DNA of 64,000 bases from Paracentrotus lividus (Eukaryota; Echinodermata; Echinoidea; Camarodonta; Echinidae), in assembly GCA_940671915.1 (NCBI GenBank), contig CALNVZ010002974.1, forward strand, positions 24,488,853-24,552,852, read 5' to 3'. How positions within the stretch are numbered: the first letter of the stretch is position 1; each line of letters begins with the position of its first letter. Made by a program: the position numbers and the translations under genes. The notes under the pieces are model-generated. The model saw only the letters and a program-made list of their open reading frames with translations. It did no database searches and was not told the DNA's origin. Shown one piece after another: positions 55,166 to 64,000 of the stretch.

Positions 55166-55502
55166 GGTTATGTCAAGTTTTACGTTTAGTTTTATATTAC
55201 ACTTAAATATACGATCTACCGACAATCGAGTCACACTCAATGAGTACATTTATCAACAGCGAAATACATGTATAAAATTAAGTAATACAGGATTTTATAA
55301 CAGTGAAATATGGGGAAATCTAATAAAAAGCTAGGCTTGTAGAGTATAGATTACCCTTCGTAGTGAGTTGAAATCATTTAAATTTAAAATTAGTGAAAAC
55401 ATAAGACGAGAAAGCAAACATACAGGAAAAAGATCAAGAGACAAAGACAACGAGGGCGTGAGTACAAGTTTCTATGGAGGCCTGAAAAGAAGCTGTGTAT
55501 AT

Positions 55503-58500
55503 TTAATAAAACAAAAAACCTTTTAAATTTGCATTTGAATATTTGTAAGGATGTTGGAGAGATATTAATTCAACTGGGAGTTGTTCCACTACAAGTTTGG
55601 GTCCAGTGAATATAATTGTATTGTGAGCGAAAGCTGTTTCGAGTACGTGGAAGGAGGTGATAAGAATGACTTTGTCGTGTTGGATAGAATGTATTGTATA
55701 ATTCATGACAAACAAAGAGGATACAGGAGAGGGTAATTCATGTTTTGTTTAGTAGAAACATAAATATTCTAAGTTGTATGAAAAGAGATTTGGATCTTAA
55801 GAATGTCACATGCATAAAACAATGGGGTCGTATAGGTTAGAAAACTCGTATTTTTTTATTATCTTACAACTCTTTTTTGTACTAGTAAAATTTGATCAAT
55901 GAGGCATTTAGAGCTATTTCCCCAGGCAGAATCCGTAATTATAAGTAAGGGGAGAATTAATGTATTGTATAGGTATTAGGACATGAGAAGGAAAGTATTT
56001 TTTTAGTTTACCAATGACTCCTGTGTTTCTGGAAATGAGTTTGCTGATATAATGTACATTTGTTTTCCAAGTTAATTTGTTATAATGTGTATTCTAAAAT
56101 TTGTTGTTTCAACTTGGGCAATATTCTTATGATTTAGGAGACAAGGTCCAGGTAAAACTTCTAGAGTGTTGCTGAATAAAATAAAATTTGTTTTGTTTAT
56201 TTGTGATAAACTTATTTGCTTGAATACAATTTAATACAAGATGCAATTCATTATTTACATTATTAAGTAAGATTTGGGGATTTCTATTAGAAAGAAGATA
56301 TTAGAGTCAGCGATAAAAGAAAAGAAAGTTTATCTGAACAATTTTGGAAATCATTTAAATAAATAATAAACAATAGCGGGCCAAAGTAAGGATCCTGAGG
56401 TACTGCCGCAAGTAACACATTCTTTGTTTCAGATTCATGGCCATAATTACAACGAATTGATTGCGATTAGAAAGGTAATCCTGAACACACTCCAAGGCCT
56501 TCCCACGAATTCCGTAATGCGATAATTTAAAAAGAAGACGTCATGGTCTATTGTGTCGAAGGCCTTGGAGAAGTCCAGAAAAATAACCAATGGGTGGGGA
56601 GTAGTCGTCAAAGAGTTTTGCAACTTTATTTAAAATAGAGGGCATGACTGTTGTTAATGTTTTTATCCGGAAACCAATTGTGATTGGACAAAAATATTGT
56701 AGTTGTTAAAAAATCAATTGTGCGGCAGAATAGACTATTTTTTCAAGGATCTTGGAGAATGAAGTTAAAAGAGAAATGGACGATAATTTCCTATATCTTG
56801 CTTACTACCTTTTTTATGAATTGGAATTACTTTAGCTATTTTGAAATTATCTGGAACTATACCACTGTTAAGGATACATTAAGTATATGTGTAAGGGGTT
56901 CAATGATTTCATTAATGATTTTTTTTATAAGAAAATTTGAAATGCCGTCAAATCCGGAACTTTTTTTCGGTTTCATCTATTTACTAATGAAAGGACCTCA
57001 TCTGCAGTTACTGGAGAGAAAAACATAGTCTGAAGTTCTGGGTTTTTCTAAAAATGTGCGTACATCTACATTAGTATTTGGAATAGCATGGGCAGATTGG
57101 GCCAATATTGACAAAGTAGTGATTGAATATTTTCAGCTATTATTTTAGGGTCCTGTACTTCAGAATTGTTAAATGTTATGTTATTGATAGAGCTGATTTA
57201 GATTTGTTATTCAACACATTAGTTATGACCTTTCCACGTATCTTGCATCAGATTTGTGTATTTCAAATTGGTTTGAAAAGAAATTTCTTTTGCAATTCGT
57301 AACAAGGAAGTAAGGATATTACGGTAGGTGGAGTATTTTTGTTTATCATGTCGTTTAGTTTTCTTGTATTTATAGAACAACGATTTTTTTATTTATGGAC
57401 CGAAGGAGAGAATTGTAATCCACGGAGACCGGGGAAACTTTTTTGTATTATTTGTCTCAGAGACTGTAAGGCAAGTGCGTATAAACCGATTCATGAACAG
57501 TTGATAAAGACTTAAAAGCTTCGTTTGCATTGCCTTTGTTATACACCTACGGACACCAATCAGTCTGGGCGAGAGATTCTTTTAGTCTTGAGTTGTTGTT
57601 TTCAGAAAAGGTTCGGGTCAATGCTGAGTGAGGGCAGATGCATACTGGTTTGTATAATTGTGACGAGCAGTGCGTGAAAATACAAAATAACATGAGGACA
57701 ATGAGTACAGGAATGTCACATTATTATTATACAGAATCACATTGTGAATTCTAGTGTTTTGAAGATATAAAAAGTTAATTTCACTATTGTTGAAGGTATA
57801 AGGTTTTGAAGTGGTGTTTTGAACTAGTTTTCCGTAGTGGAAAGAGTTGGTGTCTAAAATTAACGTAAGAGGGGTCATTGCACATTTTAGCGAAGTCATA
57901 ATATCACAAAACTCTTGAAACGAACTTGTATTAGCGTGAAATTAAATTTCAGGAGGTCATATTGGTGTATAGAATGCTTCCCGATGAGATAAGAGTGGAT
58001 TAAAGCAAGGTAATTTTTATTTCATGAGAAAGGGGACAGAAATGAATAGAACAACAATTTCAAGAATGAGAATTAAGAAAATTGTCAATGTGGGTTTCGT
58101 TATTGTGGTGGTCTTGGTAATTTTAAACTTCGCACAGAACATTAGACTAACAATTGTAGAGGGGGTGTTTCATGGAAGTAATATGTTTCGGAGTGAGAGG
58201 TGTTCGACATACATTTTGATCCCATCTGATTAAAGTCCTTTATATATTATCTTTTAGGATTTTGTAGAGGTTCTGTGTGTGTGGCTGGTGAGGAGGGGGG
58301 CGTTCAACGAGAAAACCTCCAAGACATAGAGCAGGTGCTCGCTATATCTTGAGATACCGCGTACTAGAAGTAGTTTATAGCAGAAATTGTATGATGGGAT
58401 TTATATTATGAAGCATCGGTCCACAGACCAAGTTTCACATAACGCCAATTACGTTGCAGTAATTCCAAAAGAAAAGCTGAATCTTAAGGCGCTTTTTTTA

Positions 58501-58766
58501 AGATACTGGTAATCCACATAATAGGCTGAGTGATCGGCTTTTTTCGTTTGAAGATTTTATCTTTGGATATCTTTAAGAATGTTAAAATGAAGAATTGAAA
58601 ATTGGTTTTTCATATACCTCCGAAGAGTGGCAGAGATCTCCTTGACATAAACTGGACCTCTGTAAAATATTTTAGTTATTCCTGAAATAACGTGGTTGAA
58701 GGATTCGTTAAAGGGGTCCACTCTCGCGTTCGTTAAGTATAAGAAATGGAATCCGGCTTGGCTCAC
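55503..58766 (-). pseudogene. Decayed non-LTR retrotransposon ORF2 (endonuclease-reverse transcriptase)
   Basis: Read on the minus strand with many frameshifts and stops, the order of parts is that of a CR1/L2-like ORF2. Near 58590 there is an endonuclease start-like segment (FSILHFNI), followed by CETWS near 58430. Near 56800 there is YRKLSSISLLTSFSKILEKI, and near 56560 FDTIDHD. A decayed SGSLLWPAIVY lies near 56390, where intact elements have a VPQGSxLGPLLF block. Next comes an ADSNIFF remnant (catalytic YADD region, mutated) near 56305. The tail FTGPKLV..LPVELIS lies near 55590, with the end at about 55503. The length, about 1090 codons, fits a nearly full-length ORF2. It is dead: it has stops and its catalytic motif is changed. 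It is antisense to the host gene. Confidence 0.75.
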
Positions 58767-61199
58767 ACACGCGATATTTAAATATATTCACCAATTACTT
58801 ATATACCTCAAAGAAAATTTATCTGCCATCTGCGGAAAGTTGTTGTTAACAGAGATTTCAGGCATATAAACAGATCTATATCTTTGGGACGGGTGGTCAT
58901 CACTTGAATAAGGCAAATGGTGCAATATGTTCTGTAAATAGAAACATATACTGATACTAAATCACATAAAGTTGGCTAATAAACGACCATCATATCATGG
59001 AATAGGACTAGATAGTACAGGGGGAAGATGGGGCCTTTGAAGGTCATGCTCGCTCGGTACCGTAATAATTACGAAGCATGTTCTCAGCATCAGGGTGTAC
59101 CCCCACCGATATACTACCAAAGAATAAAGGAAATATATTTACATAAAGAAAAGAACATTTACATGATCAAAAAGCATCGGTAGTTAATATCCATCGACGA
59201 TGAATGTTATTTATTGGAAAATCTGTTTTATCTGTTTGAATTATTTAGATGTTTTGTTTGCTATTTTGGTGTCAAAGGACGTCATAGATCAAGGAGTGCT
59301 AAAGGTGGGGCCGCCCCTTAATAACAAGAACGGATAGGACCAAACGATGACCCATAAGAAATTGTGGTTTAATAGGTCACCGCACCCCCAAAGATGCCAT
59401 TACATAACATGTTCGAAAAGAAAGAATAAATCTTAAGACAATTAGCTATGTAAATGGATATTTACTTAATGTCTCGAAAACAATTTCAAATAGAACCTCG
59501 GAATGAAAACCAAGATACGATTCTCACTGCCAACACCCTTTACTAAAGAGCATAAACCTTGTACATTACCTTTAAGTCTAAACAAAATGCTCAGACCAAT
59601 CCTGGTATCATGGGTATCTGGAGAGGAGAGAAAAGAAGGGAAAAAATATCCAAGTTATGACAAGTTGAATTAGACTTATCCTTCTTTCGTCTTCATTTTC
59701 ATGATTTGTTTACTCTTCTCTTTTCTCACTTGTCCTTTATTACCACTAACAAACCAGATTTGGAGTTTTATATTTTAAGCAACAAAAAATAATAATAGTT
59801 AGTGCAACCTTTGCACAAACAAAACTGTTTCTTTATGCTCAACAGGCATTTACGATAGCACATATGCTTTTACATAGTAAATAATTCATGATTAATAGCT
59901 TAAAGGGGAGCAAAAACAAAAATCCTTGCTTCATGAAAAGTTATGCTGCATTTTTATATTTTTTTTTCTTCTTCTTATTTTTTCCTTTCATCACTTCTTT
60001 AAAGCGAGCTAGAGCGAGAAAGAATAAAGTCATTTTAATGGTGAAATTAGTGTATTATGAATCCACCAAAATAGAAATGTGCGATACAATATCATAAACT
60101 TTAAATAGATAAAAGTACATGTAGCTAGCTCTTGCTATGAAGATTAAATTAGTGTACTTTTTGTCAACATGAATGCCGTTCCTTACACTCAACAGACATT
60201 GTATCAACATAGAATGTTTTAACATATATTTATATCATACATAAAATCACAGATAGGATAACAAACCTTTGCATTCATAAAAAAAAAATTATGGCTGGTT
60301 ATTCTTTTTCTTCTTTTTTTCTCTCACTTGTTTAAGCTAGCCAGGAGATTATAAATAAAGAACTGGGGTTTAAAAGTCATTACAGTGCAATCCAATAATT
60401 ATCATAGTCTTTAAATCTAAGCTTAGGTGTTACAATTTGCTAGGTAGAAACACATAACCTATCTAAACTACTTTAGTCTAAAAGCATGTATCACTAGTTA
60501 TGTTTTAACATATATAATTCATGATATAAATCTTAAAGGATAGCAATACAAAAACAAAAAAAAAAAACCCTTTGCATCATGAAAAAATTATGCTGGTTTC
60601 TTTTTCTTCTTTCTTTTTTTTCTCTCACTTGTTTTAATAGCTAGCAGGAGATTATAAATAAAGAACTGGGGTTGCAATCCAATAATTTATCATAGACTTT
60701 AAATCTAAGCTTGGTGTTACATTTTTGTAGTAGAACACAAAACCTCATTATACTCTTATAATCTAAACTCTTAGAGTTACTTTTCCCATACTTTTGGATG
60801 CAAAGCTGATGATACTTTGTGCTGCTGATTTTAAATTAACAGTAATAACCTCTCAATAGGACTTAATTTAGCATTTGCAATCGCAGTTCACTGTTTCAGC
60901 AATTTAAGTTTGGCATTATAAAAATAAAACAAACATGAACCTTATGAACATTATTTGTCAAGGCTTATTAAGAATTTTACTGGTTTAATAGTAAATTTCT
61001 TCAATATGATAATATCAAACCTACAGCACAATATCAGGCTTTATAATTATGACTCATAAGCCAAAGCAAAAGATAATGTATCTTAGATCTTTTACTTTTT
61101 GAGCATGTATTCAATACAGATTGTTGACAAACTTAATATAAGGAAGACAGGTCTTATATGACTATTCTTTGTAGTCTTTCCATGAGGTTGAGTTTCTTT
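58767..61199. other. Spacer between LINE ORF2 and ORF1, with ~300 bp tandem repeats
   Basis: Three diverged copies of a ~300 bp unit follow one another (about 59880-60200, 60230-60480, 60520-60770). They share CATGAAAAGTTATGCTGC-like and CTCACTTGTTTAAGCTAGC-like words. The last two copies also share AGGAGATTATAAATAAAGAA and ATCTAAGCTTAGGTGTTACA-like sequence. The remainder is AT-rich. This may be an insertion or monomer array inside a LINE, since ORF1 and ORF2 are normally adjacent. Confidence 0.6.
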
Positions 61200-62107
61200 T
61201 CCTCTCACATGGGATTTCCTTCTTAGACAGTTTGGAACACCTTTTATTCTTCCTCAGTCATACGCGACTTTAGCAGCTTTCCTCTTTCGTACTTCAAAGT
61301 AGGAGGTAAATCAGTACGAACAGTAAGGCGTGAAGGTAACTCGCTCCTTGGTCGCGACGATTTCTACCCTCGTATGCTGCCAGGATCTTATTCCGATCCC
61401 CCATATACACAAACTTCGCGATGATCGTTGGGTGGCTGGCCAGAATCCGTCGCGGCGTATAGCGCGTCGAGGAAGACGGTGACATTTGCGTAGCAGAGTG
61501 TTCGTGGCGTCGGGCCGGGTCATTCAGCAGTTGACAAACGTGGAGCGAAGAACTGCGTAAACATCCTCGTTCTGCTTCTCACTTATGCCGTAAAAAGCAG
61601 GTTAGAGCGGCGCTGGTATATCTCCATTTCCATCATCTTTTCTTGTAGGTCGCATATTCTGCTTTTCAAGAGCAATCTTGATAATTTGGTAAATCATTTT
61701 TTTTCCAATTTCAACACTTTCTCGGCGTTAAATGAAACAGCATTTTCCAAATCGTGGACTTTTGCTTTGACTGAAGTTACTTCAGCAGTAAGGTTGTCGA
61801 TTTTTGCACAAAGCTCAGCGGAGGATGTATGATTGATGTATGTCAGCAAGTGTAGGTTGACTGGCAATCGGGGCCGGGGCGATAATACCGGCATAGCTGG
61901 GGCGTCAGTCGGAGCGATAGCACGGGTGTCGATAGGGGCAGCAGGACTGGTAGGTGTAGCTGTAGCTACGGTAACGGCGGCCGCTTGTCTCCGGGGCGTT
62001 GTTTTGTTGACCGTCTCATGCGTGTCAGGAGCTACTGCGACTTTACCGGAGCGTTGAATCTTCGAAGTCATGATCAAGTTAGTAGGGATATTTAGACGTA
62101 AATTCAA
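61200..62107 (-). pseudogene. LINE ORF1 remnant (L1-ORF1p-like layout)
   Basis: On the minus strand, 62107-61694 encodes a Pro/Ala/Thr-rich start and then a heptad-like coiled-coil stretch (SAELCAKIDNLTAEVTSVKA onward). After a stop, LQEKMMEMEIYQRRSNLLF (about 61680-61590) matches the 'LE..sRRNNL' motif at the end of the coiled coil in L1-type ORF1 proteins. Next, PRRILASHPTIIAKFVYMGD and RNKILAA (61470-61380) match the RNA-binding C-terminal domain pattern (RPIIVRF..DRxKVL). Further frameshifts follow. In retrotransposons this protein coats the RNA. The copy is inactive. Confidence 0.65.
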
Positions 62108-62286
62108 GAAAATTGAATAAGAAGCTCACCAAAGTAGATGTTAGTTCCTCAGTCTCATAACAGCGAAGTAGAAACAAAATTTCAACCGCAATTTGTCATT
62201 TAGGTGAAAAAATCAGGGCGTTGGCTGCGAGAACGAGCTACTTGGAACTATACGTCCGTCTCCATTGAAAGCTTAACCTGTTTGGT

Positions 62287-62824
62287 CACTGTTAGAACGC
62301 GGTTTAAAAATTTCGCTGTTTAAAAAAAAAATGTTGGTTTAAAAGTTAAACATTCTTGTTTAATATGTAAACATTGTTGTTTAAAATCAGAAAAGCGAGG
62401 TTTTATAGCTGTTTAGGGATATAGGGACATATTACACTGTATTAAACAGGTTTCTGTTTAAACAGGCCGAGGCAGTCATGAGCTAATTGCATCACTCGTT
62501 ACATGCAAGGTAAATCGGCGCAACATTTCAATCATGGTGAAGGACTTATGCCTCACACATTAATTAGTGTACGTACAGATGTGTTGGCTAAGTGGATAGA
62601 GCGTCTGCCTTATAATGGAAAGGTCGTGAGTTCGATACCCGGCTGCGTTAATCAAAAGTTGGAGCGTTTTTATTTTTGGAGAGAAGCGTTAAACAATACT
62701 GTTGATATTTTAAACAACCATTAAACAACAGGTTGTTTAATTTTTAAACATCGCTGTGCACTTCACCGGTTAACACGCAGTTGTTTAAGATTTTAAACAA
62801 CTTGTTTAATTTTTTCTAACAGTG
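62287..62824. mobile_element. CACTG-ended MITE with GTTTAA subterminal repeats and tRNA-like core
   Basis: Ends CACTGTTAGAA (left) and TTCTAACAGTG (right) are exact 11 bp inverted repeats, with CACTA/EnSpm-type tips. Both ends are crowded with GTTTAA/TTAAAC words in both orientations, as expected for subterminal transposase sites. No matching 3 bp target duplication is seen (GGT left, TAT right), so the superfamily is tentative. The centre (62579-62652) resembles a tRNA. Confidence 0.65.
62579..62652 (+). repeat. tRNA-like sequence with A and B boxes inside the MITE
   Basis: TTGGCTAAGTGGATAGAGCG fits a tRNA D-arm/A box, and GTGAGTTCGATACCC fits the T-arm/B box. The anticodon region CTTATAA could carry TAT. 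The anticodon and T stems pair poorly and the acceptor ends do not match, so it is not a functional tRNA. It could still act as an RNA polymerase III promoter. Confidence 0.5.
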
Positions 62825-64000
62825 TATTAAAATTGATCATATAGGCCTATACTATTTCAATAAAGCTATCAAACCTTATAGAGTAGATACAGTGGAAATA
62901 TATATTTTTTGTGTGTATGTACACCATGTTTTCTTTTCAATCCTCCGCTTGCCTTTGGACACCTTGCTGGCTCTCAGACTTTTTACCTTAGAAAAGACCT
63001 GCAGAAGTCAGGGTCAACAGAATGAACACACAGTTCTCAAGTGTATGTAATGACCTTTATGTAAACAGCAAAAATATTGCATCAATAATTTTTGCATTTG
63101 CCTAGAAATTATTGTAAATATGCTTAGTAAAAAACCACTTGGCGTAATTGCCCTCAGGTATTTGTTGAATTTATATTTTGTGTAGAATGCTTTGTGTATA
63201 TTTACTTAATTTTCTTTACATTGTGTACAAGTTATAAAGGTTTTTATTAATTTTATTTATTTTTAAATAAAAGTTTGCAAAGCCTAGTAAGTGATGGTTG
63301 GCTCCAAGTTGTCTGTCGCCTTTCTTGATCAAGGAATTTTAAATGATTGAAAAGATCTTGTGTAAATTTTAGTTATTCATTATTTTTATACTTTTTAATT
63401 ATTTTTTTTTGACCTGGAACTACATGTACCTGATAAATTTCTGTGCATGTACATGTGATATGTTAAGATATTTAATATCATAATGTTCAAAGGATTTTGT
63501 GTTAAATAAGTTGACTATTAGGAAATACGTGTACACATGTATTTGCAAAACATATAGGTGCTACACTCCCTAGTTTTTAATTTTTTTTTGGAGAGGGGGG
63601 AGGGAGGATCAGACAACCTATTGTTGACATATAATGTCAGACCTACAGCAGTGTGTGTAAAATATAATTTTACATAAACACTAAATGCCTTTTTTTGCTC
63701 TCAAAATATGATTTATAGCTAAAGAAGAGCAAGTTTGTTTTGAAAGAACAAAATCATGAAAACAATTTAAGCCAAGCGTTCTTTTTTAAGTTAATATTTT
63801 TGGTGTTTCAGAATTTTTAGTGTGACCATGCTCTATATATTCAAGGCTATTTAGGGGCAGTAAAAAGGTTTTATGGTGTCTGGACCCTCTTGATGCACAG
63901 ACAACACTTATTTCATGCTTCTTGGTATCTTAGCAGCAAGTAAATAAGGACAGGACATTATCAGAAAATAAATATTAGCTCTCGACAGGTCTTTACACTA

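Larger units (their letters stand above)
36146..64000 (+). other. Intron 11 (more than 27 kb; no confirmed exon)
   Basis: Holds repeats described separately: a dispersed repeat at 38838-39062, a 150 bp tandem duplication at 40131-40422, LINE fragments at 41172-41756 and 55503-62107, MITEs at 50234-50374, 51535-52726 and 62287-62824, and minisatellites. Nothing recognisable was seen in 36.2-38.4, 39.1-40.0, 45.3-50.2, 52.8-54.6 or 62.9-64.0 kb, beyond G/C homopolymers (for example 45675-45687, 46096-46107, 50680-50722). A gene start on either strand cannot be excluded, but no coding domain was found. Confidence 0.5.

Noticed and set aside
56684..57028. 114-codon plus-strand frame with hydrophobic segments
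   Set aside because: Antisense of the decayed LINE reverse transcriptase, whose motifs read on the minus strand.
62579..62652. Functional tRNA gene
   Set aside because: A and B boxes are present but the anticodon, T and acceptor stems do not pair; better seen as a tRNA-derived core in a MITE.
36146..64000. A previously undescribed multi-gene system or operon
   Set aside because: Only intronic sequence, transposon remnants and simple repeats are visible; no cluster of coding genes.

Overview
This window looks like nuclear DNA from an animal, most likely a marine invertebrate deuterostome such as a sea urchin or a related echinoderm. The base composition is AT-rich. Small GT-AG exons sit in kilobase-scale introns. 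There are long poly-G, GA, TCA and AAT tracts, frequent ACATGTA words, many short foldback DNA transposons, and decayed non-LTR retrotransposons. The organism is an inference, because there is no rRNA or mitochondrial marker to settle it.

One real gene dominates. On the plus strand, from before base 1 to 36145, eleven phase-consistent coding exons encode the long, mostly disordered N-terminal half of a supervillin-like protein (SVIL, villin/gelsolin superfamily). They are 1-673, 6198-6287, 19575-19696, 22627-22761, 23989-24240, 27620-27762, 28385-29900, 31008-31174, 32949-33079, 33736-35359 and 36009-36145. Together they make about 4990 coding bases, or about 1660 residues. The diagnostic signals are a SRAARIARYKEQRRRELAEKYG block in exon 1 and two 'LSLSEKMKMF ... 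RFQTQPVT' modules in exon 10. The C-terminal gelsolin-like repeats and headpiece are not seen and should lie beyond the right edge, across an intron of more than 27 kb. An alternative first coding exon (ATG at 16419) joins exon 3 in the same phase as exon 2, so the gene probably has an internal promoter. Exon 5 has two possible fates: splicing at 24240, or reading through to a stop at 24320.

Layout by region:
- 0.7-6.2 kb, intron 1: a 1.7 kb TA-flanked palindromic mariner-like element and a 143 bp perfect-arm, Harbinger-like palindrome.
- 6.3-19.6 kb, intron 2: a second TA-flanked palindromic element with a LINE inserted in one arm, a 223 bp inverted-repeat element, GA-rich tandem duplications, the alternative promoter, and a TTAA-flanked MITE.
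- 19.7-36 kb: compact exons separated by introns holding MITEs, tRNA-derived repeats and microsatellites, plus a decayed tandem copy of the exon 3 region.
- 36.1-64 kb: one giant intron with no convincing exon. It holds two LINE remnants (41.2-41.8 kb plus strand; 55.5-62.1 kb minus strand), several MITEs and minisatellites, and a few candidate non-coding first exons.

No prokaryotic features, CRISPR arrays or intact tRNA/rRNA genes were found. The observations most worth following are the isoform architecture (alternative promoter, exon 5 switch), the SPEKK repeat domain, and the family of long-armed palindromic elements.
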